Assembly (NCBI GenBank): GCA_036571765.1 | Contig: BROE01000028.1 | Coordinates: 5,353,143 to 5,417,142, forward strand | Source: Plecoglossus altivelis | Lineage: Eukaryota > Chordata > Actinopteri > Osmeriformes > Plecoglossidae | Reading direction: 5' to 3' | Length of the DNA stretch: 64,000 nucleotides | In this document: piece by piece, positions 35,293-47,151 of the stretch | Position numbering within the stretch: position 1 is the stretch's first letter | Layout of the letters: each line of letters opens with the position of its first letter | Translations under genes and position numbers: made by a program | Notes under the pieces: generated by a model | Databases searched by the model: none | The model's input: only the letters and a program-made list of their open reading frames with translations | Told to the model about the DNA's origin: nothing

Positions 35293-38200
35293 ATGGCTGA
35301 CAGCAGTATCATCACCTTGGGGACTGCTCGCAGTTTGCTGGTGGACTTGTCGGTCTGCGACTCCAGGATGGTGGACACCACGAGAGACCACACGTTCCTG
35401 GACGTGGCTTGTGATGACGCGGAAGGTCGGTTCGGAGTCTGGACAAGTGCGCAATGACACGCGCAGGCGCATTCATGTCCAAATACACGCGCCGTCTCTT
35501 AGCTGAGCATTTAGTTTGAGACATTATTGGCCAGCTGCTAAGAATGTCTGTCACTCCAAGCCTGTGTTGTCTCCTCCATAGACATGCTGCCGCGAGTGGA
35601 GACCAGAGTGGTGCTGGTGGGAGATGCAGGCAAAAATGAAGCACTTGTCAAAGCACTACAGGTACTGGGGTCTGTACAAAGACTGTGTTGGCGGTTTGAC
35701 TTGACTGCAGGCTGCCGACGCCTTCATTCGGTGTCTTTCTGTCTGTTGAGGTCTCCTGTTGACCAGTAGGTCATGGCGACAGTCAACAGTAACAGGAGAC
35801 CAGCAGGTCAACTGGAATGGCAGTTGATCAGTACTGGCATTGTGGCCTGGTGTCCTCAATGAGTCATGGATGGTTGACTGCGAGTCAGCTTGACATGTGG
35901 GTGCACGGATGCATCCGTTGATGTGTGCTTCCATCCCTCCTGTTTCACCTTCATTGTCCTATTCATTTCATTCTCCCTCTCTCTATCCAGCTGTGTAAAT
36001 CCTGCGTGTCTGCAGTCAGAGCATTTCTGTGTCCGCCAGAGCTAGCCGCTAGGCTAACGTTCACCCCATGGCTTCATCCCGCAGGCCATTAAAGTGATGG
36101 AGGTTCCCGTGGTTAAGCTAAAGGGCGGAGAACCAGGCCTCAATGCCGGAGAGAAACTCATGATTAAGTCTATAGTCAATATGGTACAGTATATATGTGT
36201 GTATGCACCTGTCTGTGTCCGGAGATCGGGGAGGGTCGCACGCATGGCTTCTATCGTTCCGCACAGGCGTTGTTTACGCTGCATGGCCAATCTTAAGAGG
36301 GGGATGCACTGGATTTGGTGGGTGATTTCGTTTTTGTTTTTCAAATTGTGGTTCACTTCTGGTTAATTCATTGTCTTCGTTTTTTCTGTATTAACATTCA
36401 GGTGGATTTCCCAGACAGATTTTGAAACGCTAAGCTGTGATTCTTGTTTATTTTTTCCTCCTGAAGAGTGTGATTCTCTCTCCAGCGGTTTCTGCGTTCC
36501 GCTCAGCCAGACGTATGCGTGAGAGACGGGGGAATATTCTTTTACTTTCACTTGAAATGAATTGGTTGGATGTGAAAGTTAGACTGAGCTTGAAGGGGGA
36601 AGAAATGGAGCAGGTCGTTCCTTTCTGTCAAACATGTAGAGAAGTAGATCAGTCATGTTGATTGCAGGTCTGGGAAACTACCTTTTTTTGGTGTCTAACT
36701 CAGAATGAAACATCTAACAAGTCGGCCTACGTATCTAATCATACTCATACTGTGGCCGTGTTTACGGTAAAGCTTGGCCTTCGTCGCGTGGTTGGGATAT
36801 ATTGCCTGTTTGAAGTTACAGGTTGCTGTGTCACCCGTCACGTGGTTAGGCTGTGTTGTCGTCCTCCATTTAATTTCTTTCTAGAGTCTCTTAAAATACA
36901 ATCTAAACCAAACTACCTCTCACAGAGCTCTGGCTCATTTGTCTTGTGGGATAGGGCAATTGCATCGTGTGTGGGGGTGTGTGTGTGTGTGTGTGGGGGT
37001 GTGTGTGGTGGGGGTGTGTGTGGGTGTGTATGGGTGGGTATGTTGGTCTTTGAATGCCAAAGATTCTTTCCTACTGACTCAATTACCGATGTCGTCCTGA
37101 TCTTTCAAGTGTGTGTGCGTACCATGATGCACCTGCCAGTCCTAACCTCCGACAGCAACATTCTTGATGTTTGACAAACACTATTGTACTCTAACTTCAA
37201 CCCAAGCTCATTAAATTTTACATCAACTCACAGACTAAATAATCCGTGTCAAGTGTGAGGGGAAATCACTGGCGGATATGCGAAAGAGAGTGTTTGAGTC
37301 AGCGTCTCTCATTCATGGTGACCTCTCGCTCCTTCTTCATCTCAGGACATCAACAAAACCTGCATAAAGACGGACAACGTCCGGGAGTTCGGCGACGGCG
37401 AGAATGCCGAGTTTGAGACGGTGTTTGTGCTCAAGGACTTCGACACCCCCGACTACAACTACCTGTACAAGAACGACAACCGCATGGTGGGCCCCCCTGT
37501 GGTGCTGCACTGCGCTGGGAGAGAGGAGGTGAGGAGAGGGGCAGGATTCAAGCAGGGAGAACATCGTTTAGCTATTAGTCTGTCTTTTAGACCTGGAAAG
37601 AGACCCGTTTGTGCCTGTCTTACTGTGAACAAACATGTGTCTTACTGTTTGTTTGTTTGTTTGTACGGTGTCTGTGTGTGTGTGTCTACAGCCTCTCCCC
37701 TTCTCCTCACGGCCTCTCTATTCCACCACCATGCTGAACCTCTCCCTGTGTTTCACCGGCTTCAGGAACAAGGAGGAAGTGGTGCGTGCCACTCACACAC
37801 ACGCACACAACCTTCTTATTACTTAACACCACTTATCACTTAGTGATGGCATGCCTGAGCCATACCTCAAATTTTTGATCCGCACTTAAGTTAGAGTACA
37901 TACCGCCTCTATTGGGCCGTTCCAGTTCACTGTCATAGATGAGGGCTTCCCTATGCTGGTTTTGATGGACAGTGCGTGTGTGTCCCATGCAGAAAAACTT
38001 GGTGAACCTGGTGCACCACATGGGCGGAACAATCCGGAAGGACTTCAGCACCAAGGTGTCCCACCTCATCGCCTACTCCACGCATGGAGAGAAGTACAAG
38101 GTCCGCCCCCCCCGCCCCCCTACTGGTCCACCCTTTCCTCTGTCTCTGACACCCTGCCCTTTAGTCTGGGAGAGACCCCTAACCTCCTCCCCTCTCCCTC

Positions 38201-39421
38201 CGTCTCCCCTCTCAGCTGGCCGTGTGCATGGGAACCCCCATCCTCACCCCCGCCTGGATCCACAAGGCCTGGGAGCGCAGGGATGAGGTGTAAGTCACCC
38301 TGCCTCCCAGCCTCAAGCACTGGTTTAAGCTGCTCTGACTGGTTGTTATTGCACAGCAAATGGGAATAGCATAGACGAATGTCATGCTGGTATATAATGT
38401 TGAGTAGGCCTAGCTCTGTATCAAACCTGAATGCTACGAGTCGGTACAAGACTTCTCCGTCCCTTCCAGAACCTTCCATGCCGGGAACGAGGAGTTCCGC
38501 ACGGAGTTCAAGGTCCCGCCCTTCCAGGACTGCGTGCTCAGTTTCCTGGGCTTCTCCAAGGAGGACAAAGCCAACATGGAGGAGAGGACCCTGAAACATG
38601 GTGACCACGAAACCAAGGATCCGTGCTGGCGGTGGTCCTGAGTGCGTTGAAAGTCTGACTTTTTGCGTCTGTTGTCGTCTATCAGGGGGTCACTATCTGG
38701 AGGTGGGCGATGAGAAGTGCACCCATATGGTTGTTGAGGAAAACTCTGTGAAGGAACTGCCCTTCGCACCTGCCAAGAAGCTCTACGTGGTCAAACAGGA
38801 GGTGAACCTATCCCTGTGTCTCTCTTAGTTCTCTCTCTCCCTCTCTGTGTTTCTGACTCTCTACCCTAGATAAGCAGTTTGCTTGTCAGCTAAAATGACA
38901 AAGCCCTCAGTGGTTCATGTCACATGTATGAATACCCTCTGTCTCTGTATTCTAGTGGTTCTGGGGCAGCATCCAGATGGATGCCAGGGCAGGAGAGTCC
39001 ATGTACTCCTATGAGAGGGTGAGTCTGCTGCATCCAGTGTTCTGGAGGCTGTAACTTGAGAAATAATGACAATTAAAAACCTGCCTTCATGTCCTGAATG
39101 AAAATGTATCCCAAATCCTTCCCTCCTCTCCCCCATCCCTATTTACTCTGTTGCCACTTCTTAACTCTTTCTCTCCCTCAAAAACTGCCCCCCTCCAGAC
39201 GGACAGCCCCGCGATGAAAAAGGCCGTGTCGCTGCTCTCCCTCAACACCCCCAACAGCAACCGCAAGAGACGGCGCCTCCGCGACACCCTAGCCCAGCTC
39301 ACCAAGGAGACGGAGATCTCGCCCTTCCCCCCCCGCAAGCGGCCCTCGGCCGAGCACTCCATGTCCATGGGCTCCCTGCTGGACTGCTCCAACACCCCGG
39401 AGACATGCAGGGCCCTGGCAG
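35293..39421 (+). other. ect2: ect2 exons for the BRCT and nuclear-localisation region
   Basis: Exons: 35293-35425, 35582-35661, 36085-36183, 37346-37528, 37692-37781, 37993-38100, 38216-38289, 38470-38600, 38686-38801, 38956-39018 and 39199-39421. Diagnostic pieces are VGPPVVLHC, LCFTGFRNKEEV, LVHHMGGTIRKDFSTKVSHL, ILTPAWIHKAWERRDEV, FKVPPFQDCVLSFLGFSKED and LYVVKQEWFWGSIQMDARAG. The last exon holds the two basic nuclear-localisation motifs and SNTPE. The BRCT repeats bind phosphorylated centralspindlin and inhibit the GEF (family knowledge). Confidence 0.93.
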
Positions 39422-40497
39422 GTCAGAACCCGCCACCATCACCACCACACCATAGTCCTACGTAACTGGGCTGATTTGCTTAAGCTCTTTTTTTTTTTTG
39501 CTGTGTTGATCAATGGAACTGTGAGGTGAGACGTGTTCACTCCCCAAGCTGTGGGAAAGTGGGTTGGGCTTTGACCTTGAAGAGGGTCTGTTGTGTTGTG
39601 TTGTGTGTGTGTGTGTGTGTGTGGGGGGGGGGGGGCGGGGGGGGGGGGGTGAGAGTTTGAGGAGGAGTGAGAGACTTGACCCTGGTCATGTGTTTCAGAC
39701 ACCAGTGTAGCAAGTAGCAGGCGTAGGAGAGGCGGAGGAATGGAGGACAAGAGGAGCAGGAGAGCAAGGGAGAGGAGGAGTAGGACAGACAGACAGGGCG
39801 ACTGTTCCTTCCACCGCACTAGCACCCCCCAGCCAGCCATGGCCCTACCCAGCCCCCAATCGCACACCCCGTTCCTGGAGTCCTCCCTCAGAGAGCCAGG
39901 CCTGGGTCTCCAGACCTCCAGCCCCTGTCCAGACCAGCCTCACCCAGAGACTCTGTCCCCCAGTCCCCTCCACTCACTCACTGAAAGCACCCCTATTTCA
40001 TGTCTCCAGCAGTACTCCCCTCTGTGTCTTAGCCCCTGCCAGGCCCAGACTAGACGGGGCTTTCTGTGGGGTCAGCCTATCAGCTCCGAGCAGCTCCCTC
40101 CTCAGCCAGCAGACACAGAAGCCACCACCAGGACGGTGGACTCCATTTCCCAGGAGGCAGTGTGTCTCAGGGAAAGTCAGAACAAATCAGGTCCACCAGA
40201 TTAGACTAACTAACACACAGTCACAGTTTTCCCAGACAGTAGGTCAGTGCTTGAATCTCATTCTGTTACAGACAACCCACAGATTTATCCACAAGTTGAT
40301 CACATTTGACACAATTGATGGAAGAACTAAAAAGGGAAATGGGTTTCTCCTATCTTCTTGGGTGTTTCTTCTAGAGAGTTCCAGGCCGTCGAAGAGCTCC
40401 TCCGCAGCCCCGGGCAAGCAGTCGGCAAGGTGGCATGTCTCCAAGGAGTTGTACCAGACAGAGAGCAACTACGTGGGCATCCTCTCCACCGTGCTGC

Positions 40498-40541
<44 letters not shown>

Positions 40542-40956
40542 CAGTACGTGTGTATTTGGCAATCAATTAATCTCTTGCTCTCTCTGTGTCTCTGTCTCTG
40601 TCTCTGTGCAGCTGTTTAAGATCCCCCTGGAGAAGGAGAGCCAGGTGGGCGGGCCCATTCTGGCTCCGGAGGAAATGAAGACCATATTTGGCAGTATCCC
40701 CGAAATCTACGACGTCCACACCAGGATCAAGGTGGGCGGGCCTTTCTCCTTGACCACCAATACAGCGACATGATCCACAAAAAAGTGGATCATCTGAGCC
40801 TATGGCCTCTTTCCTGTATTTGTATTCAGGCGCACTCCCCAGCTCTGTGTAGTTTACACTCACTGTCAAGAGCACATGTGCATAATTCTTCTCTGTTTCT
40901 GGTTAAGGAAGTCCAGCAGATTAAAGATTTGGTAAGAGCTCACTACCAGATATTTA

Positions 40957-41002
<46 letters not shown>

Positions 41003-44000
41003 GTCCTAGGCTGACCTGGAGGAGCTGGTGATGGACTGGTCTGAGGACAAGAGCGTAGGAGACATCATCCTCAAATACGTGAGTAGCAGCTAGCATAAGC
41101 ATTACACTAGAAACACATTGGCTGCGGATCGCCGCAAAGCGCCACGTTCGGCCACGACTGGCTCAAAGCTGTTCCCACCAGACGCAAATTTCTCTGCGCC
41201 CGTCACCAAGTCTTTCACCTCAGAGCTTTTATTTTTCACACGTAACGCTGACATCCTACAAAAACACGGTACATAAACATGGCATAGGCTATATTTAGGA
41301 AATGTGTTATTCCAATAGCCGCCACAACAGTATCTCAGAAATCATCCTTTACTTTGTCCTTGTGAAATTGGTGCTGGGGTTGGTGCTCAACTTCAAGAAT
41401 TAATTAGATGCCGTCCATCTCCTTGAATTTCTCCGCTGATTTTCAAAATCAACTTGAGGGTTCTCGCTCGGTATGTAAACTGCATGCGTGTGTGATGTGC
41501 AACGTGTGACAACTCGTCTCTCTCTGCAAATAGACATACTACAGTTCAGATCCAGATATGGCCATGCTAGCTTAACAGATCAATCCGTTTATTTTTATTT
41601 TATTTTATTAGGATAACCCCATAAAACGTTAATTTGTTACCGACATTGAGTTCGTTTTTACATAGGGTGAATATTGGTACGCAAGTACGTAGGCCTCCAA
41701 AGTAGGAAAAGTGTTGTACCAGGTGTTGTACTGTGGATCGTTGTACAGGGCACCAAGCTGACAGTGGAGGTAGTCACAGAGACAAACTGACATCTGTGTA
41801 AACTGTTGAGCCAGTATGTTGTGCCTATGCACTAACAATCAAGCCTGTAATTCCAAAACGCTGTCATGCTATCTAAAATCACTTGCGAGGCGCTATTATG
41901 CCAGCTTAGTTTGCGCGCTGTGTGAACAAGCTGTGCCGGTATAACCAGCAGGCTTCTGTTAAGGTTAATGTTGAGAGGGGGTGTCTGTGATAGGGGCTGA
42001 TGTTTACTGTGTTTCATCTCCCAGTCTAAAGATCTGGTCAAGGCCTACCCGCCGTTTGTCAACTTCTTTGAAATGAGCAAGGAGACCATTGTTCGTTGTG
42101 AGAAACAGAAGCCTCGATTCCACGCCTTCCTCAAGGTAGGCTCTGCTGCCCTGTGTGTGTGTGTCTGTCTGTCTGTCTGTCTGTCTGCCAGTGTTATTGG
42201 CCCAAACTCGGTTAGGTTAAGTATGCGTGTTAATCTTTTCTTGTTTCTCACTGTGTGTGTGCGCGTGCGTGTGTGGGATCAACCAGATCAACCAGTCCAA
42301 GCCAGAGTGTGGGCGTCAGACACTGGTGGAGCTGCTCATCCGTCCCGTACAGAGACTACCTAGTGTAGCGCTGCTGCTGAACGGTAACACACACACACAC
42401 ACACACATGCACGTTAGAGACTGCTTATTATGACCTTCAACTATTCATACTATGTTGGCAATTATTCCCCCCTCTCCTCACCCACGCACCTATCCTCCCC
42501 GCAGACATAAAGAAGCACACGTCCGATGATAACCCCGACAAGGTCACCCTGGAAAAAGCCATCGAGTCTCTCCGGGAGGTGATGACGTAAGTCCCCCCCC
42601 CACACCGCTCTTCCCTTTCACCCTGCATCCCTGAGTCGTACCTGCCGTGAGACACCTGGGTTTTACAACCTGGTCTTTACGACCAGACCAGTCCTCTACC
42701 TCATCTTAGCTTTGGTCCTGAATGTCCTGGCCTACGAATGTCTCTCTCTCTGTCCCTTTCTCTTTCCAGCCACATCAACGAGGACAAGAGGAAGACGGAG
42801 GGGCAGAAACAGATCTTCGATGTCGTTTATGAGGTGGACGGGTGCCCAGTAAGTGTGCGCGCGCGTGTGTGTGCGCTAATTTACAGATTAGACCTCAGGT
42901 GCCAATGCCAGCTTTGCAGGTTTCATTCATGCTATGTGCCAATCCCTGTCTCTCTTCCCCCCTTTCTCTCCCTCCCTCTTTCCCCTCCCTCCTTTCTCCA
43001 GGCCAACCTCCTGTCTTCCCATCGTAGTCTGGTCCACCGCGTTGAGACCATTTCCCTTGGAGACAAGCCGTGTGACCGTGGCGAAAACGTCACCCTCTTC
43101 CTCTTCAACGACTGTCTGGAGGTAACCCTCTATTGGACATACCTAGCACTACTTGTCCGTCTTAACTGTCCCTTCTTAATGTTATTTTTATTTATTTTTA
43201 AATTTACACTATTTATGTTTGAATTCATTATTTATGTATGCATTTCTACACACACACACACACACACATACGCACACAAACAAATGGTAGCCACTTGTCT
43301 TGTGAAAGATAAGTGTGTGTGTGTGTGTCTAGATTGCCAGGAAGCGTCACAAGGTGATCAGTACGTTCCGGAGCCCCCTGGCCCAGACCAGACCCCCGGC
43401 CCACCTCAAACACATCACCCTCATGCCCCTGTCCCAGATCAGGAGGGTTCTGGACCTGCAGGACACAGAGGGTGAGACACACTCTCACACATACGCTCTT
43501 CCTTGGCAGTACACAAACACGTGTAACACCGAATGTGCGGATGAACACGCACACATCTAATTTGCACTGCTCGCTCACTGACACACTTGCACCTCACATA
43601 CACAACGTAGCTTGGCCACAGGCCACTTCCTGTACCCACTAACATTCTGATAACCCTTCCTTCCCCTCCAGAATGCCAGAATGCCTTTGCCCTGGTGGTG
43701 CACCCCCCCACGGAGCAGGAGAACCTGCTGTTCAGCTTCCAGCTGAGCGGGGAGGACACGGTCAAGACCGCCTGGCTCAAGATGCTCTGCAGACACATCG
43801 CCAACACCATCTGCAAGGCTGATGCGGTGAGCACCATCTGTCTATCTACTCTGCCTCTCTCTCGCGCTCTGTCTTTCACGCTCTCTGTCTCTCACCCCCT
43901 CTCTATCTCTCTCACGCTCTCTCTCACTCTCTCTCTCTCTCTCTTACGCTATCACCCTCTCTCTCTCACACTTTCTCTCTCTGTGTCTCGAACGCTCTCT

Positions 44001-46211
44001 CTCTCTCTGTCTCTCTTACGCTCTCTCTCACGCTCTCTCTCTCTCTCTCGAACGCTCTCTCTTTCTTTGTCTCTCACCCTCTCTCTGTGTCTCTCACGCG
44101 CTATCTGTCTCACCCTCTCTGTCTCTCTTACGCTCTCTCTGTCTCTATCATCCTCTCTCTGTGTCTCTCTCACGCTTTCTCTCTCACCCTCTCTCTGTGT
44201 GTCTCTCTCTTCTCCTCTGTTCTTTACCCAGACCAGCTTCTCTTCAAGGGTTAGGGCTAACTCTTTCTTCTAGGCCATCATCCATCTCTCACTACCTCCC
44301 TCCCCTCTGGGCTCTCACAGGGGGTGGTCAGCACTGTGGCTGTTGGGGGTGTTGACATGGCTCATTCCTTGTGTACAGGAGGACCTAATCCAGAGCACGG
44401 AGCCCGACTCGGTGCAGGTCAGCACCAAGGACATGGACAGCACCCTGAGCAAGGCCTCCAGAGCCATCAAGAAGACCTCCAAGAAGGTGAGCGGCCCACT
44501 GAGCCCTGACGCGGAGAGGTAGTCGTGCAAGTGCCTGTCTTCATCCTCCTTCCTCCTCCTCCTCCATCCAGGTGACCAGGGCCTTCTCCTTCACCAAGAC
44601 CCCCAAGCGGGTGATCCAGAGGGCCTTCATGGCCAGCAGCACCCCTGATGACAGGAGCCCCCGGCTGGGCCCCCACAACATGGGCCGCACGGGCAGCAGC
44701 TCCACCTTGGCGGTAACCTCCTCCGCACTTCTCCTTCCCTCCACATCTCTTTCTCTCGTCTGTCTGTTTGTGGATGGCTCACTTACTTTCGCTCCTGTTG
44801 TTTGTACTCATTATTATTATTATTATTATAAGTGCTGATGTCGGATAATTATTTCGAGCAGTTTCTGAACGATGTTGATCTTAAATGGCCGCTGAATTAC
44901 CTCTGCTCTCTCGCTCTCTGTCAACTCTTTCTGCCTCCTCTCGCTCTCTCTGTCCGTCTACCACTCTCTCTTGCTACTCTTCCTTTGTCGCTTCTCTCTT
45001 GTGTTTTTTAGTTCGTAACCCCCTGTGTCTGCCCTCCTCCTGCCCCCACCCCTCCTCCACCTCAGATGGCTCGCTCCTCCTCCACCTTCAACCTCAGCGA
45101 CGGTGGTGCAACTGCTGGCGCCTCGGTGCAGCGTTCCAATTCCCTCGACCAGCCCCCCCGGCCTCGTGCCTCTGTCTGCATACGCGCTGCTCCCTGCAGC
45201 CCGGCCCCCACTAGCCGCCCAGCCCTCACTCCAGACCCAGGCCTTGTCACCGGCCTCCGCCCTCAGCACGCCCTACCCGTACCCAGTCCCAAACCCGTCT
45301 CCAGCTACCCCAAAGTCAGGTTCCACCCTGGAAACAAGTATAGGGATGCCTTGGGCCCCTGTGATCCCCGTAAAGGAGCCCCGGGGAGCCCTCGCAGGGA
45401 GACCCTCCTGTAGAGCCCTCTCCCACCCCCCTACTGGCCCTCCAGCACCACCTCCTGACGTGAGCATGACTATAGTGAGGTGTTCTGAGGCCTCAGCCCT
45501 AATCTCAGCCCACCTCCCTTACGCTCTTATGGAGATCTAAGGGGGATTGGAAAGAGCAAAGCTATTTGGTTTCCCACATTGCTCCCATCTGTTAAATGAG
45601 GATATCTCCATATGGGCGTGGTCAACTGTATGGCTGTAAGGGGGCGCGTTTAGGTTGAAGGCTTAATCTCTAGGTTTTGACTAACTTCACCTGGAAGTGT
45701 AACTCACCGGGGATGTCACCTGTCAGTAGAGATGGTGGAGGATCCATGTCTGTTACTAACTTAGAGCACTCATCTACTCTTCACATTTGGGAAGGTGGAA
45801 TAAACGCCTGTGTTCATGCAGTGTGTGTGTGTGTGTGTGGGCCACTGTGCACAAGGTGTGGTGGTGGTGGTGGGGATGGAGGGGGGTGGGGATTGGACGT
45901 GACGACCGATCTCTTTGAATCCCCTCCTTCTCTGCCATAGAATTCCTATTTCTCACACCTGTGTGACCGTCACTCTTATCGCCCTCAAACGTCTTGTCGC
46001 TTTAGGTGTTTTTTTACATTCAACAACTTGATTTTAATTTCCCTTTCTCTTGTCTGTCTGCCCCTCTTCCTTCATCCCTCTTTTCCCTCATCCCTCTTTT
46101 CCCTCATCCCTCTCTCCTCAGGCCGCACACTCTCCCTCCATGGTCAACCTGTCCTCCATGTTCGAGAGGAAGTACCACACGTTCAGCCGATCGACCACCC
46201 ACCTCATCTGA
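35293..46211 (+). CDS. ect2: ect2, epithelial cell transforming 2, cytokinesis Rho GEF
   Basis: GEF that activates RhoA at the cell equator to build the contractile ring, recruited by centralspindlin, and nuclear in interphase. The 24-exon model gives 911 residues (human about 914) without the candidate exon at 39699-40190. The order is an N-terminal region, triple BRCT region to about 340, the nuclear-localisation region with RKRRRLRD and PPRKRPSAEHS, DH at about 440-630, PH at about 660-790, and a C-terminus ending FSRSTTHLI as in human ECT2. The start is the ATG in CACCATGG at 35293. The likely CDK1 site is conserved as Ser-Pro (DSPAMKK) where human has Thr341-Pro, and the Polo-box type SNTPE is kept. 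Family identity is certain; isoform use is inferred. Confidence 0.95.
39604..39649 (+). repeat. GT microsatellite followed by two 13-G runs
   Basis: GT repeats run into G13, a single C and G13 (39623-39649), about 50 bp upstream of the candidate ect2 cassette exon. The sequence has G-quadruplex potential. Confidence 0.9.
39699..40190 (+). other. ect2: candidate 492-nt cassette exon of ect2
   Basis: The stretch between the acceptor TTTCAG at 39698 and the donor TCAG/GTCCAC at 40190 is open for all 164 codons. It starts with two bases and ends with one base of a split codon, exactly the phases of its neighbours, so inclusion or skipping keeps the frame. The product begins very basic (RRRRGGGMEDKRSRRARERR) and then becomes Pro/Ser-rich with nine Ser/Thr-Pro sites. 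It would sit between the nuclear-localisation region and DH. I recall no matching segment in human ECT2. It could be a constitutive fish exon, an alternative exon or an open intronic stretch. Confidence 0.55.
40499..40537. repeat. GT microsatellite at an ect2 splice donor
   Basis: The GT run begins immediately at the donor of the ect2 exon ending at 40499, so the donor reads CAG then GTGTGT. Confidence 0.9.
40959..41000. repeat. GT microsatellite before an ect2 exon
   Basis: GT run ending 9 bp before the exon that starts at 41010. It replaces the usual pyrimidine tract, leaving only CCGTCCTAG. Confidence 0.9.
43845..44217. repeat. long CT-rich tract in an ect2 intron
   Basis: About 370 bp of CTCTCT interspersed with TCTGTCTC and CTCACGCTCT words, nearly pure pyrimidine on the plus strand. 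Confidence 0.9.
44812..44830. repeat. TTA microsatellite
   Basis: Short ATT trinucleotide run in an ect2 intron. Confidence 0.9.
45066..45413 (+). other. ect2: candidate alternative C-terminal exon of ect2
   Basis: A strong acceptor (CCTCCACCTCAG) at 45065 opens a frame in phase with the exon ending at 44712. It reads MARSSSTFNLSDGG and VQRSNSLDQPPRPRAS before TAG at 45411-45413. Used as a terminal exon it would replace the 30-codon end by 115 other residues. A weaker in-phase donor (AAA then GTCAGG) at 45314/45315 would make it an internal 249-nt cassette joined to the usual last exon. The Ser-rich start continues the style of the preceding exon, but I know no homologue. Confidence 0.4.
46122..46211 (+). 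other. ect2: ect2 terminal coding exon
   Basis: It encodes AAHSPSMVNLSSMFERKYHT and then FSRSTTHLI and TGA at 46209-46211. This matches the human end, FFERRSHTLSRSTTHLI. It joins in phase to the exon ending at 44712, so it is the main C-terminus. Confidence 0.92.
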
Positions 46212-47151
46212 ACCCCCTCCTCCTCCTCCCCGACGGATACAGAAGCGCCGGCGCGCGGAATACACTACTGTCACTTGGGTTCCGTTCGGACGTTCCTCCT
46301 GGTTAATATGCTATGGTACTGCACTGTGTTAGGGTCTAAAGTGTTTGATACTGGCTGTGCGGATGGTCTGGCTGGCGGAAATGAAGGATACTGTCGCATG
46401 AACAGCGTTACAAACTGACCATCCGTGTTTTGTTGGCACTTTGACTTTCGGCTTGTCTAATTAACAGTCACTTATCTATATCATTTATTGAGATTTAGTT
46501 TCACTGACATATTCTATGTAGCTTTTGACGTAGTGGGTTAGCAGCCATCCCCGAAATGATTAACCAATGAAAGTATTTCTTTGTTTTATGGGAACAAGTC
46601 TGTTGGTTTCGGTTGTTAATAGCGTCCAGCTTTTATAAAGCTCTCAAATCGTTTTTACTTTTCATGCAAGCGATCCGGATTAGCGGGGGAATTCAAGCAA
46701 ACTGAAAAATGAGCACAGGCTCTGAGCCGCGGTGGGCGTTTAGTTTCTTGTTTTTGAAAGCTGATGGTTTTACTCCATTGGTTTTCTGTTGGAGCAGGGA
46801 AAGGATGTCTAAGTAGTTATGTATTTATTCTTCAGAATCATTTTATAAATCTTGAAAAGATGTACGTTTCTCTTTTTTTCCACCCCTTATTCTGTTTTCC
46901 CTCGTTTGTTGATTTCTTTTTGGTTTGTTTTAATGTTCTTCTTTGTTTGTCACATGCTTTTTCACATGACTGATTTAGTATGTTTACTTTTTTTATCGGT
47001 TATGTTACTCTGTTTTCTTTTCTTGTCACCAGCTGAATAAAAAAAAGAAGTTCGTATATTCACCCCATTTATTTGTCTTGTATAGTGACTGTTATTATGT
47101 GAAGTCACTGGCCGGTTGAAAGCAATTGTCTATTTGTTAAATTTTAATAAA
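46212..47151 (+). terminator. ect2: ect2 3' UTR with polyadenylation signals
   Basis: AT-rich non-coding stretch after the stop, with AATAAA at 47036-47041 (followed by an A-run) and at 47146-47151. Either could end the transcript. Confidence 0.6.

Larger units (their letters stand above)
40375..44712 (+). other. ect2: ect2 exons for DH-PH and C-terminal region
   Basis: Exons: 40375-40499, 40612-40731, 41010-41078, 42025-42135, 42287-42383, 42505-42586, 42770-42848, 43002-43121, 43333-43471, 43672-43826, 44379-44486 and 44572-44712. DH pieces include KELYQTESNYVGIL, PPFVNFFEMSKETIVRCEKQ and LVELLIRPVQRLPSVALLLN. PH pieces include DRGENVTLFLFNDCLEIARK and WLKMLCRHIANTICKADA. The end has KDMDSTLSKASRAIKKTSKK and SFTKTPKR. 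All DH contact helices are present. Confidence 0.94.

Noticed and set aside
43695..44273. 192-codon frame in the ect2 PH region
   Set aside because: Its first part is the real exon; the remainder is translated CT microsatellite.
45025..45540. 171-codon frame overlapping the candidate ect2 terminal exon
   Set aside because: It starts inside the pyrimidine tract and is out of phase with the upstream ect2 exon; the product is Pro-rich low complexity.
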